From Phellopilus nigrolimitatus (lineage: Eukaryota > Basidiomycota > Agaricomycetes > Hymenochaetales > Hymenochaetaceae): a stretch of DNA of 64,000 nucleotides. The notes under the pieces are model-generated. The model was not told where the DNA came from. It was given only the letters and a program-made list of their open reading frames with translations, and ran no database searches. The position numbers and the translations under genes were made by a program. The DNA lies in the NCBI GenBank assembly GCA_021029095.1, contig JAJOHG010000033.1, forward strand, positions 1-64,000, in the 5' to 3' direction. Of the stretch, positions 11,071 to 23,972 are shown one piece after another (positions within the stretch are counted from its first letter, which is position 1; every line of letters begins with the position of its first letter).

Positions 11071-14000
11071 CTAGATGAGTTTGATCTTCTTCGCATTCTG
11101 TTGACTCGAACCCGCCTTCGGGTCGCCCGGCCGCTTTTTGTTTTGCTGGCTGGGTTGCGAGCGCAGACGGTTGGCCTCCTCGCGTACTTTACTTCGCAAG
11201 CGCACGGCAATTTGCCCGATTTCACTTTCAAGCCCGTTAAACTTGATTGCATTATGAATCATCAGCTCCATGTCCGCCTCCCACGCTTCGATAGATTCGT
11301 ATTTGTCCGTATCGAGCTTGCTTCGAATTGTCCGCAGGTCGCGCGCATCCCGCTTTGGAATTATGTCGTGATACATAGGAATACCCAGAGCGACAGGGTC
11401 GACGGGATCGCGAAAGACGAACCAGCTACTCAGACAGGAGATTAGACCAGTATGACTGATGGAAAAGAGAAAATAACCCACTTTATGTCGGTGGCAAGCT
11501 TTGTCATGATAGTCTGCAAGCTCCTTTTTTCCTGGAAAGCCAACTTCTTCTCCATGGCCTTTGTCCATTCTTTCCTAAAGACCTTCTCAACAGCATCGGC
11601 CCATAATGTCGGACCAGTCGTTGGAGGATTGAACTGACGGCAGTTCGCGAAAATAAGTTCCACATCACTCGCGAATTGCTCCATGGTTGAATAATAACCC
11701 TGCCCAAGACGAAGTCCCATGGTCCCCAAATCCATAGGATTCTTAATCTCATCGTAGTATCTGTATAGAACAAGTGAGACCAACCCTTCAGTCAAGAACG
11801 TAGAAACACGTACGTTGGACAACCATCCATATGAGGATCAACGGGACGAGCAAAAATAACGGCCTGGGGAAGCTTAAGGAGATTTTTCAGAACCTCCTTA
11901 CATTTCTTTTCGTTGATGGGAGTAGTGGTAGCAGGGGTAGACGAAGAGGATTTCTTGAATTTCGATGGAGTGGGCGTGGGCGTGGGTGTAGAAACTAATG
12001 GTGCCGGAGGACCTGTGCTCTTTTCCTTCTCTTTTCCTTTGACTGAAGGTGAAGGTTGAGCTACTTTCTCAAGTGGCTTCTTGACTTTCAACTGGCTCGG
12101 GGTGGGCTTCCGCGGAGCCGGAACAACCACGTTTGTGGGCGGAGGGGTGGGTACTGGTGAATGGTGCTGCTCTGGCGCAGCGCGACGCTCTGGCGCATCA
12201 CTTGCCAAACTCAGAAGCTCGTCATCTGCATCCAATTCAACGACTTTACGTGACTTTGAACTTGATGGCTTGCTTGGTGATTTCTCGAGTTCTTCCATGG
12301 CTATGACCTCCTGCAAGAGATCGTGCGAGCCGTCATCGATGTATGGGGGCGGTGGCATGTCGGTCGCCTTCGATTTGCGTGGCTTCTGAGCTGGCTTCGC
12401 CTTCGCAGCAGCTTTGGAGCCCTCTGCAGATCCTGCTGGCTGACTTGAACCTAGTTTCAACTTCAATTTCGGAGCAGCGGAATGCTGAGGAACTTGAGCA
12501 GGGACGGATTCCTCCTTGACTGGCACAGTCGATGGCGGTGACAATGGCCTAGACGGTCCGGAAACAGAAGCAGGCTTGGGAGGCACAGGGGCAGCCTTCT
12601 CTGCGGTCTCGACAGTCGTAATAATCTTCGTCCAAACTGTACACAAATGAAATGTTAGCAAGACCGCGGCGATAGAAGCAGACAAAGACATACGCTTATC
12701 GAAGTGAGCTTCGAGAACGACAGACTCATTGTACGCATAAGTGTTCGGTGGGTTAAACGTCTTACAATTCTGTATCATGAGACGGAAATCGGCCTCAAAG
12801 TCCTGTCGATTCCTGTATAACCCGTTTTGAAGCTTAGCACCCATGGTCTTCAAATCCATCGGATTCTTGATGACTTCAAAATAGCTATAACAAACATGAG
12901 CGAGAGAGCCATGGTTAGACAACCTAAATATACAAACTTTGGTGCTTTATCCCGGATAGGGTCAACAGGTTGCAGGAAGATTGCGGAATGCTTGAAAGAG
13001 TTCAAACGCTTGAGCGCAGTTTGACACGCCTTAAGATCCGCAACGCCCATTCCCTTTGACTGTGCTTTTGATACTGGCTTCTCTTTCCTCTTCGGAACCG
13101 GAGCAGGCTTGAGAACTGGGGGTAAAGGCGCCTTGAATTCGGGCTGGGGCTTCGGTACCACTTGCTCAGAAGTAGCCGAAGGTGCCGCACCAGGCAGAGC
13201 AAAACGTAGCTTCGAGGTCGTTGGTGTCACAGATCCCGGAGTAGATGCAGATGGAATGACAAGACTGCCTTTACGCACACCGATCTTGATTTGTGGCGTA
13301 GCGGCCCTGGACGCGATCTTAATTCCAGGGGGAGCGGGCAGAGGTAGAGGTGGGGGAGCTTCCGTGGCTGGCGTTGGTGGTAAATGGATAGTGACCTTAG
13401 GCGATGGCTCATCGACTCCCCTAACAGCCAAGTCTGCTAATTTGAGCATGCACCACCGAACCTCATAGTCTGCCTTCGGGTCTCTGAAAAATCCAATGAC
13501 GGTCGGTAAGCTTTTCAAACGATGCACTCGACTGAAGACGTACAGAATTACGGGCATGACACATTCGCGCAAGACCTCGCTTTTGCCAACTTCCTTGTCC
13601 TTGCGAATTGCGCGAATCATCATTTCCGTTTCCGTCTTCTTGCTCTCTTTGGCCTTGTCCGGTACAGATCCATCTTCCTCGATGAGAAGCGACTCCGCTT
13701 CCTTTGACATTTGCTTTATCTCGCCGATTGTCGCCAACAGTGCCAGGCTTTCGCATACGTTCCGAGCAACATGGCGTCGGACTACCCGCGACGGGTCATT
13801 GGCAATGATAGCGAAGATATAGTGCATAACCTTCGGCATATACCACTTTGTCAAGAACAGGCCATCGAACCCAGCCAGACGCACTTGCGTCGCGTTTCCT
13901 TCACGAGTCGAAGTAAGGAAGACTTTCGGGTCGCTTGGGACGAGATTTGCCATCGAGAGCATCACATGGAACTAAAGCACGGTCGTCAATCAGTCAATCC

Positions 14001-17000
14001 ATAATTTATTTCGGCTCTAGAAAGCTCACCTCTAGCGTAGCAACAGTAACAATATTATGAACAGAGGGAATTAATCGGTCCATGCTCCAATAGCGCTCGA
14101 CTTCAACGATTGCCGCTTGAAGTAATTGGATATCTTCAGCACTTTGGTCGTTTTTTGGTTCCGACCTCGTAAGCTCTCCTTGTTCAGGAGCGGCGGTTGA
14201 GATAGTCGAACAAGCCAGAGCAGTGATCAGAGTGCAAATATAATAAGCGTCAGAGAACTAAAGAGCAAACCGTTAAATAAGTTGCAATTAGAGTCAGGGA
14301 GTCAACGCACTGAATTAGTTGTGTTGTCATTGTAACGGAGCTGGTCGATAAAGAATTGTCGGATTTGAGGAGGAGTTTTGCCATTTTCAAGGCGAACTTG
14401 GGAAATTGCATTCACAAGAGCCTACATTCCATGGTAGAAAAAAAAAATGTTAGAGGATTTAGCAGTAAACCAGAGATGGAGCATTTGCCTTCCGAAGAAA
14501 ATATTCAGTGAGATCGGAGAAATCATTTGGACGAGGAACATATTTGTGAGAGAAAAGGTCCTGATTGGCATCTTCAGGTTCGTAGCAGTACCGCATGAAG
14601 AGCTTGAATAGGTGGAATAGGCCGACAAAGTCGACCCGCCGGGATGCGCACTGTCAGGGGCGTAGAGGATAAGTAGATGTGATATGGCAAGAAGATGAAT
14701 ATAACGCACACTGACGAGAGCCAATGCTGCTTCGCATCTAACTCGAAAGAAGTAGTTCGTGACCAGAACCGTCTTAGTAAGAGTACTTGATACGATGGGA
14801 GTGGGTAGTCTGGCGAGTGCTTGAACCGCCTTATCGTATAAAATGTTAGAACACCACTTCACTCTTAACATCGGCAAAATCTACTCACCTCAACCTGAGC
14901 TACGACATCCCGATCACGCTGTAGTTGCGACACCCACATATAATCCGCCTGCTCGAATTGTATTTTTGCGATCCATTCAAAATCTGCGTCCATCCTGATC
15001 CACTCATATGTTGCGCCCGCCATTGCTTGCTCCTCATCCTCAGTCCAGTCGGTGACCTTCCATCGCTCACGCTCGTCCTCATTCTCCCAGACCTCAAGTC
15101 CAAAACCCATGTCGACCATACCCATCGCCTCCGCCGCCTCCGTATCACCCTCTGCGGCTGCCTGAGCTGCAGCCTGGCGCGCGATATAGCGTTTTGTATT
15201 TCGCCGTACGCGCTTGTATTTCGTGTTGAAAGGCACCTCAAACCGTTTTATTGGAGCGAGAACGTCGAGTACGTGTTCGTACGGCGTTCCATCTGCTTCG
15301 TGAATACGGACGGTCATCTGACCCTCGAAGAAAGGAACAGGCTTCAGATGAGACGATGTCAAAGGATCGCTCTGATGAATTAAGTGTGCAGGGCACTCTT
15401 GACGCATCTGGATCTCAACGGCCATCTTCTTACGGTTGAATGTTGCGAGGAAGCTGAACTGGGGGCAGCCGCTTCCATGTATCCACTGCTCGACGAACGA
15501 GCGCAGGTCGGTACCACTAACCTTCCGGCACGTTCGCAAAAAGGAATGTGTCGAAAGGCAATTTTGTGGCATTTCACCGCTGATGGCCGACAGAAAGACC
15601 TTCGGGAGTACACGCGACAGACCAAGCGAGGTCCCAGATTTGCCGAGTCGCCGATCCAGAATGTGCAAGACTAGTGGTGCCTTTAAATTGATGAAGGGAA
15701 GAGTCGATGGATCTGGTGGCTCCATGTTGCTTGGTTGACAGATAGGCGGCATTGAACCGTTGTCGAGCTCTAGTACACGATCCATATCCTTCTTCAATCG
15801 GAAACGGTATTCGTTGTTGCCTAAAAGCTTCCGCAGGCAGAGTCCAGCGATGTACAGTCCTAATCCGTTGACAAGCCACATATCCGACCAATTCTTCGGT
15901 ATGATATTAACTCCTGCCCACTGGCAGGCGAGGCCATGGAGAAGAATTTGGCGTGACTCGAAAACCTGGTCAATAGCGTCTTCGCCATGCAGCAAATCAG
16001 ATGACACTACAGTCAGTGTCGCACTGTCAAACCGTTGGCTCGAAAGCTCGTCGACAAAGACAAGCTTGTAGGATCCAAAGGGATAAGAACCACATTCGGT
16101 CGAGTAGAAGTTCATGGCCGATCGTAAGAAAGAGACTGTATGTGGCAAAGATGCGTCGAAACCGGGAAGACAGAAAGCGTGCATAAGGGTTTGCGATCCA
16201 GCAGATTCCTCCGTCAATCCAGCTACTTCGGTTGGTATAGGATAGACGACAAATGGACCAGCTGCAAAAGCAATATGCTGAACCGAGGTCAACACTGGCT
16301 GGGAGAACAAGTAGATCACTTTGTTGGGATTGTTAGGGTGAGCAATCTAAAGAATCATCAGTATCTTCCCCGCAGTGTATGACTAAGAGAAATACCTTTT
16401 CCACCAGTTCCCCACTGCAAACCACAACTGTTGGATAACCACCGTCCTCGCCTATCAACATCCATTTCTTCCGAGTTGTCTTCCAAGCTTTTCGAAACAA
16501 CGAACTCGAACTCCCAAGTGCACTTCTCCCACAGGTTGTCGAGACATGGTACCCAACATCTCGCAGCATCAGGAGAAGAAGGAGTAGTATACGCATGCGG
16601 AATGCGCTAATCACCGAAGTTAGATCAAAAGAGCTTGAGACCGGAAAGTACCTACATAAGGATACGCATCGTTTGGCAAGACAAACTGGAAACCCTCTAC
16701 GGGGTTTCGAAGGCTATAGGTAATGCGCACTTGGATTGGGGAGAACTCGGGGCCCGAAGCGCCATGCTGAACCTGCGAAAGAGCTTGTCCTAGAGCCTGC
16801 GGTTCAGGTGTGCCTGCTATCATTATCCTCAGACGAAATCCAGGAAACTATTATGGAGTTCAAGGCTCACCTTCGCTGTTTATTCCTGCAACACCCGCGC
16901 CAGCCTGTCCAGCACTCTTCACGGAAACCTGGCGAGGAATCGGGATGGCCAGCTCTCCTTCGTCACACTCCGCAAAAGACGCATAGAGCTTTCGCTTGAG

Positions 17001-17428
17001 TTCTGGATGTCGGTGGCAATCGGTTATGTCAGAAGACACCACATTGGATAAGGGATCGTAGCAAGCCCAGTCTTGTACGTTATAGCCTCCCACTTGCACG
17101 GCGGTGACGTCTGTCAACGAGTCAGCGTCAAAAAATGATCAACGGGTGACGCGACAGCACGCACTACACTGCCTGGAATGAAGGAATATAGTCTTGAGCT
17201 CTTTGCTTGTCGGTACGATGGTTAATTCGGTGTAGCCCTGATGAAACGAAACATGAGATGAGGCGCGCTGAGCAATGACGACGAAGCGCAGCGCACGAAG
17301 AGGAGCCCGGAGAAATCAATTTCCAAAACCACCTTTTGGTGACTAGTAGATATCAAGCACAGAGATCAGACACCCTGCTGTGACTCAGAAAACAATGAAT
17401 ACTTATATAGAGAACCCTTTGCGAGCAT
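11071..17428 (-). CDS. TAF2: TFIID subunit TAF2 with three C-terminal bromodomains
   Basis: Read on the minus strand from about 17.4 kb. The N-terminal M1-aminopeptidase-like TAF2 region is clear: HQKVVLEIDF, GYTELTIVPTSKELK, the WVPCLDNLWEKCTWEFEFV block, VCSGELVEK, then IYLFSQPVLTSVQHIAFAAG and the M1-like fold in the large exon ending near 14.89 kb. HEAT-like repeats follow. Past a low-complexity linker come three bromodomain units: about 13.02-12.70 kb (YFEVIKNPMDLKTMG ... NCKTFNPP), 11.91-11.55 kb (YYDEIKNPMDLGTMG ... NCRQFNPP) and 11.42-11.20 kb (FRDPVDP ... NAIKFNG). Each keeps the acetyl-lysine-binding Asn. The Lys-rich end is KKRPGDPKAG...KKIKLI. TAF2 helps TFIID bind the initiator. 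I estimate 1,700-1,800 residues. The start codon is uncertain (17428 chosen). One intron is GC-AG, and one single-base frameshift lies near 16453. Confidence 0.9.
14422..14488 (-). other. TAF2: GC-AG intron in TAF2
   Basis: On the minus strand the exon ends CGGAAG and the intron starts GCAAAT and ends TGTAG. Joining gives EYFLRK-ALVNAIS, which continues the TAF2 helical region in phase. No GT donor near the junction keeps the frame. Confidence 0.7.
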
Positions 17429-18433
17429 GTTCGCGCTGCATAAGACGCGTTTGAATGTGAGTCTCGAAGATTGTGGCTCCTGATCGCGATACGATCGACA
17501 AGAGAGTCGAGAAGTAGTTGACGGAGGTGAATGTGAATCAGCTTGCGAAAAGTACGACGTATCCACGTAGTCAGTCGGCGGTCGTCGTGCAGAACGTCGT
17601 CGAACGTCGAGGTGGGCGATGAGGTCTTAGGTCAGCGTGCCAGCCTGAGAGTCCAGATCGGGACTGTTTGCTCATGCTTGGTGACACTGCTGAGTCAGCA
17701 TGTTGGTTCCGCAGATTCTTGAGATGTGGCTTTTATCACTGTGTCTGCCAACTATATGCTCTCGCTTTTTAGAATTTGATAATCCTTACTCTGAATCTTC
17801 CCTCGACGAAACTTTCTTGAGTTTAAGATATACAGATTAATTTTGCGGGGTATTCTAAGATCCGTTTAAGCAGACAGACTTAGATATGTACACCCGTAGA
17901 TTTTCAGAGCTTATACTCAATGCTACTAATCATATAGAATTATCCACGGAAATCCATAACAGTGTTTCGCAGAATGCCTATGGCACGATGAAAATATCTA
18001 ATATATCTGATTGTTTCTTGAGTTCAATCATTTCATGGGAAGATAGGAAGCGAACAACTCGACCGACAAGTCTGACACATACAACAGTTCACTTTGAAAT
18101 GATTTCAAACAATTATAAGATAGACGCCTCTAGCTGGAACTGCATTCATAAGTTCTAATCAGGCAAAGAATAGGTAACTCGGCCCTCGTTCGGATACTTG
18201 GTCAGGCTTCCCTGCTCCTCATTCATAGCATTTCTTCTTCTTCTTCTCTCCCTGTAAAATGAGTATGTCCTTTTCCTCAGTTGAATTGAGGTTACCGAGC
18301 TAAGCTTCAAGCTTTTATGTTTTCTGGCGGTTCGGCTCGGCTCGGCTAACGCAGCGAAGATCAGGTACGGCAATGATGACGTGCGCACACAGTCCCTCTT
18401 CCTCGAAGTTTGACAAACCTGCAAATTTTCAGC
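17429..18433. promoter_or_regulatory. Divergent intergenic region, TAF2 / riboflavin synthase
   Basis: About 1 kb between the divergent 5' ends of TAF2 and RIB5, holding the promoters of both. No gene is recognised. A short open frame at 17886-18158 has no protein-like features. A (TTC)n-like run is at about 18231-18245. Confidence 0.4.
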
Positions 18434-19365
18434 ATGTTCACGGGTCTGGTTCGTATTGAATGCCGACTTTATATTCGTTAAGAAGCTCTACTAATTTATT
18501 TTTCTTTGTGCAGATTGAACATCTTGGCCGTGTCTCGTACATCGCTCGCGATGAGGGCGGATGCACGCTCACCATCGCCAGCGCCGCACCGATCTTGAGC
18601 GACTGTCACATCGGCGACTCGATCGCAGTAAACGGCACATGCCTCACTGTGACCTCGTTTGACGCTTCGGAGGAGAAAGATAGGCGGCTGGTTTACGGTG
18701 TGGCTGGCAAACGAAACGCTGAGCAGGACAGAGCTTGGTAAGCGATTGGGATGCCCGAGTTATCATGCAAAGACAATGCTGAGTAGTCGGACTCGTTTGT
18801 GAGGTAGGGGATAGGAAAGTTGGGGACGGTGTCAACCTCGAGCGAGCGATGGGCGCGCACGTACGCTTCGGCGGACATTTCGTCCAGGTCTGCCCCGATT
18901 AATTTCCGAGTCTCAAAGTCGCGAACTGAACTATTTATCCTATCTACTTGGATTTCACAGGCTCATGTTGACACAACTGCACAGATAGTCTCGCGTACAC
19001 CAGACGGAGACTCTGTTCGACTCGTGTTTCAGCTGCCTGCTCCTACACCGCAAATCACTTCCATGCTTCCATATCTGATATCGAAGGGCTACGTCGCCAT
19101 CGACGGCGCGTCGCTCACCATTACCCAGGTCGATGACGCCTCGCGGACGTTCGGTGTGATGCTCATACAGCACACACAAGAGCGTATTACGCTCGGCACT
19201 AAGCAAATTGGCGAGAAGGTAAATATTGAGGTGGATATGGTAGGAAAGTACGTGGAGAAAAGTGTGGTCGCTGCACTTGGAGATGGAGAAGGAGGGAACG
19301 AGGGGATACGGGCGCTGATACGAAATGTTGTGGAAGATGTGCTTCGATCTCATAATGTTATTTAA
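18434..19365 (+). CDS. RIB5: Riboflavin synthase (alpha chain type)
   Basis: Exons 18434-18448, 18514-18737, 18808-18887 and 18961-19365 encode about 240 residues, the usual family size. The first exon encodes only MFTGL, the classic N-terminus (MFTG). Both lumazine-binding repeats are visible: IGDSIAVNGTCLTV in the first, and ISKGYVAIDGASLTI in the second, with AMGAHVRFGGHFVQ at the hinge. The enzyme dismutates two 6,7-dimethyl-8-ribityllumazine molecules into riboflavin, the last step of vitamin B2 synthesis, probably in the cytosol. The frame breaks once: after FDASEEKD the conserved FTVWLANETLSRTELG block lies one base further on, which fits an extra A at about 18682. No intron with acceptable ends repairs this. 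Either the assembly has an error or the allele is broken. Confidence 0.92.
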
Positions 19366-20332
19366 ATACCGTAGGCAATGAATTATGTACATGTACATTT
19401 GTTGGTATACTATGTCTGTACAGCAACCCCGACCTCTTGGGGTATATATAATTTTCTACGTAGTATGGCCATAGGTCAAGAACCGGCGCAGCAAACGGCC
19501 TCCGTTAGCATAGAACTAATGTCTCCAGTGGCGTACGAGCGCCGTCATTGGCGGCTTTGGGAAGTCCACACTGCCCCTTGGGGCATCATCTCACTTGAAT
19601 CATAAATGTAGTAGTTGACTTTGGAAAGCAAGCATGGTTACTCAATGCGGTAGCCTTACCACCTAACCACATGGAAAGTTTATTGCACCATCTGCTCTTT
19701 TTGCTATCTTCATGAGTTCAAGAATACGAGGTGGAAAGTGGAAAACACGAGGAACATCATGTAGGGAAGGACTGAAAGAATCCTATGGTTCCGGAAATTT
19801 CCCAGGTGCATCTTCTTAGCGGCTGGCTGGCGGGAGGAAGAAGGATGGGAAACCGGGTGGGCTTTCCGGCAACAGACGCATGCCACCACAAGTATATATA
19901 TACTCTGATGCGTGCCAGTATGCATCTATCTCAGAAGACTATCTGTCAGGTTAAAAGTAGATGTGTCGGCCAGCAAATCCCTACTTTGTTTCATAGAATA
20001 AATATAATACTCTCTTCTGGTTTAACTGTCAATGCTAGTGATAGGAAGATCTGATGCACCGAGCAAAGCTGCGAGGACTGCGGCATTGACATATGCTTGA
20101 AGGAGGAAGACCGGACGGGAGATTACGCCACCGGGTTGAACCAGATCGGGACAAGATCACGTTACCCGCACTGCAAGCCTTAGCTTCGATTTCAAACGTT
20201 TCCGTGCCAAGTTTCCCCACCGTCGTCGTCTCTCCCCCGACGCGCCCTCCTCCTCCTTTCTTCCCTCCCGCGTCGCTGCCGCCGCCACTCCGCCAGCGCT
20301 GTCGCTGGCCGGCACCTTGAAACTGCGCTCAC
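19366..20332. other. Intergenic region
   Basis: About 1 kb with no recognised gene. It holds the 3' flank of RIB5 and the presumed promoter and pyrimidine-rich leader (about 20210-20280) of the Ser-rich gene at 20333. Confidence 0.45.
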
Positions 20333-23300
20333 ATGGCGATCCTGAGCTTCTTCAAGAAGGACAAACCGAAGGCTTCTAGCTCCAAAGCAAGCACGAGCAC
20401 CGTCGCTCTCAATGACGCTGAGGCGGCTGAGGACTACATTCTCTCCCCGCCCTCCGCCTCGACCCCTAGCGTAGGCAACGGTGATGACGGCTACGCCTCA
20501 TCCAATACCAGCTTCGCCTCCGCCAGATCTTCAAAGAAACTCCGGCTCCCGTTCTCCAAGAAGAAGTCGGCGACAAGTCCGCTGGCACGCCCGTACGAAC
20601 CCCCGCCAGGCGCGTTGGACGTAGTGGACAAACTCTCACTCAATCCCAGCACATCACTCAACTCGTTTCCGTCGCGCTCTGCTGTATTTCCTTCTTTTCA
20701 CGCGTCGAGCTCTTCACCAGCGTTAAGTCGGCCCAATGCGGCCGACGCGCGCGCTCGTCCTCAAGCAGTCCCGGTGCAGAAGGTCGGCCTTTCAGAGGCG
20801 CCAAAATCAGGCGCTGGCTTGTTCGGCTGGCGGGAGCGGAGAAAATCGAAACCTTCGATGCCTGAGAACCTTGTTTTGCCTCCTGTTCCCGACGAGTCGT
20901 TCAATCTCAAGTCCTTTCGCCATGTGCTGCCTGAGCCTCGTCCAGACTCCCCGAAGGGGCGTAGTCCTCCGCAGTCGTCTCCCGTTTCACTCGTGTCACC
21001 GGCGCGTCCGCGAGGCAGCAGCATGGCATCAACAGATTCGTCCCAACGTATTTCTGTGGCGGCCTTTCGGGAAGCTCAGGCGCGAAGGAGCAGTACGAAT
21101 TTAGTGAGTGGCTCGCCGAGTCCTACTATCCGTCCCGTATCTGTGGCGGACTCTGTGCGATCGGACTTAGCACTTCCTAGGCCGCCGCCTCACGCCGTCC
21201 GCTCATCGGTTTCCACCTCGCCTTCACATGCACGCAATGTGAAAATAACACCTTCTCGACCATCTACGAGGGCATCTTTATATTCAAATGTGTCTTCTTC
21301 TGAAGAGGCTGAATCAGAAGAATATCCCCATCTCGCTCACGTTCGCGTCTAAGCCGCCAGCGCACCATCACAAAGAGGAGCTACCGGGCCAATTCCGATT
21401 TGGGACATGGTACTGTACGCACTACAGACTATTCTCATCACCAGCAGTCAACGTCGACACGCTCAGAACTCAGTCATGGGTCACCAGCCCGTACAGCGCA
21501 TTCGTCTCCCTCGCGCGGTCCCCCGCCTTCTTCTTTCCAGAATGCTTCGAACGCGTCTGTGGGAACACGCTCGATCAGTATATATAGGCGACAGAGAGCA
21601 AGTTATTCTACGAGCGAACTCAACCCTAACGCAGCTGCAAAGCGTGCGAGCACGCTCGTCGAAGCCAACAAACGTGGTGTGTCCATTGTTTCTTATCTAT
21701 GCGTCTATTTTCTAGATGAATCTGGGCACTCATGGTTGGTCTTCTGCCTTCAGATTCAGCTACCACGCAGCGACAGTCCAGTGGTACGGGATCTGACACC
21801 TCAGATTCGGATTCTGAAAGCGAATCCTCTGATGAAAACGCGCCTCTCTCGGTCTTGATGCAGCCTAAGCGACCGAAGAGTGATGCTTCTTACACTAGTT
21901 CCTCGACGCCTATACGCAAACCACTGGTCGATCTCAACTCGAGGACTAACCCGCTGACTGGCAAGCCGGTCGTAGACACGAGTGGAGTCGAGCGAGAGAA
22001 AATGCGGTCAACATTAATCAGCCCGACGAACATCAACGACAGGTTATCGCAGCTAGCGTCGGCAGCTGGCCTGAGAGACCACCGGATTACCTCCGCATCG
22101 AAGAGCGATGTCAATCTGTCAAGTCTAAGTAGCCCGAGGCTTTCTCAGGTGCAAGACCATTCAAAATCCGTCTCGCCTGTGTCTAGCGGCGTTGCTTCGC
22201 GTCTGACGCATACGACGTCACCCGAGGCGGTCGAACCAAAGACACGTAGATCTTCAGTCTCTTCCCCTGTATCATCTCCCGTGCAAATTTCACAAGAGTC
22301 CGACAGACCTCAGTCGGACGCTCTGCGACCGGTACCCATAAGGGGTCGGACGGAGTCGAACAGCGGCTTCACGGTCGTGTCGCGGCCTCAAAGGTCTGCC
22401 ACTACGAGTCCGCCTGCAGTTCTCAGTTCTGTGGACATTTTTTCTAAACATTCAAAGCCTCAGCAGCAGTCTGCGCCAGCCACGCACAACCGGCAAGCAC
22501 CGTCGACATCATCTGCTGGCTCGACGCGTCCTCAGAGCAGCATGCCAGCGCTTAATACTAAGCCACTCATAGCGCCATCCCAAACTGCCAAGCCCGGCTT
22601 TCCTTCTCCTGTGTCGGTATCTCCGTCGTCTCGTGTGACTTCGACAACACAACCACCTCCGCATCGGTCCTTTATGCTTAATGGAAAAAGACAGGATAGT
22701 CCTGCGAGTTCGACAGGCGGTTCATCAAACGGCAAAGCACCTCTCACGCCGATGGATGGAAGTGACTACTTCACGCCTGATGTGCGCGGTAAGTGGAGAC
22801 AGCCCGAGTGGCAGCTCAGCCGGCGTCCCGCCCAGTGCCATGAAGGGCGGACGCGGTCATCTTAAGCGGGCGAGTGTGAGCTTCCAGGATATGGTCGATT
22901 TTGATAAGGATGAGACCGTGCGAGGAAGGAAGTCGAGCATGGTGCCGTTAAAGCGTGAGGAGGATATGACGGCGGAAGAGCGGGAGAACAGGCGGCGTGA
23001 GAGGAGGCGAAGTGAGGCAAAAGCTGCTATTGAGGTTCGTTCCTTACTATTATCGTACTGACTTGGTAACTGATCTTTTCCTTATAGCTTGGGAATGTCA
23101 TCCATGGTCGAGGACCAACTGAAGCTGAAGATGACGAGGATGGTTCCCCAATTCCGGCCGGGTTTCCTCCGCGATTGAACGCGATGAATACCGGCGGTGT
23201 ACCTAGTGGCGGAATGAACTTCAACTTCAGCAACACACAAATGAGCTGGCAACAGCAAGGTATGCCTCCTCATATGATGGGTGGTATGCCTGGCATGGGC

Positions 23301-23972
23301 GGCATGGGTCACTTGGGTGGCACACCAGGCATGAACATGAATGGTCAGCAGTTTATGGTTCCCACACCGCCGGCAGGCGCAGACCCCGCGTTCCTTGTCG
23401 CGCACCAGCAGGCCATGCTCATTGCGAAGCAGGCATACCAGTATGCGGTTGCGCAGCAGGCGATGGCCGCCGCTGGAGACGAGTGGGAGCGCGGATCAAG
23501 CGTTAGCGGGTTCGCGCCGGCCGGCAGGATGGGCATAGGTGGTGGTGGGTATGGTATGGGCGGCGGGATGAATGGCATGGGTGGCATGTGGGGCGGTGGG
23601 GGGCCAATGTTCCCTGCGGGTCCTCATTCAATGTACGGTGGGAGCAATGTCGGAGCCACGACGAGCGAGGCGGGCTGGGGCGCGGCGAGCGTATACGGCG
23701 AGTCATTTGGGCCGTCGATGTCGGCTAGCCCGCGCCGTTCGCAGGCCTTTGGCGGCGGCCATGTGCGCAATTCGAGTGGTGGAGGCAATGGTGGCGTCGG
23801 GTTTCCGGGAACCTATCAGCGATCGGACATTGGGCATGTCCAACAGGCCGCCGCGTCGCCTTCACGCAATGCTCCGAGGCAGAAGACGAAGTCCGTTCCG
23901 TCGAATGCCCCACTCCCTGCGCAACATCGACACAGCAGGGGTCCGCCTTCCAGCTGGAAGATCGGAACGTAA
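20333..23972 (+). CDS. Large Ser/Pro-rich protein of unknown function
   Basis: Starts MAILSFFKKDKPKASSSK and can be followed for about 1,150 residues to the end SWKIGT. It is low in complexity: Ser/Thr/Pro-rich for the first two thirds, with many SP sites that could be phosphorylated, then a charged helical stretch (TAEERENRRRERRRSEAK), then LGNVIHGRG and a Gly/Met-rich tail (MMGGMPGMGGMGHLGG type). Clear introns lie at about 21675-21754 and 23035-23087. Two other frame changes are unclear: near 21326 (an added C in CCCC would give SPSRSRSRLSRQR, or a 71-nt intron could be used) and near 22790 (GGTAAGT, a 31-nt intron or an extra A). I recognise no domain. The composition suggests a disordered scaffold or cell-cycle-regulated protein, but that is a guess. 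Confidence 0.7.
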
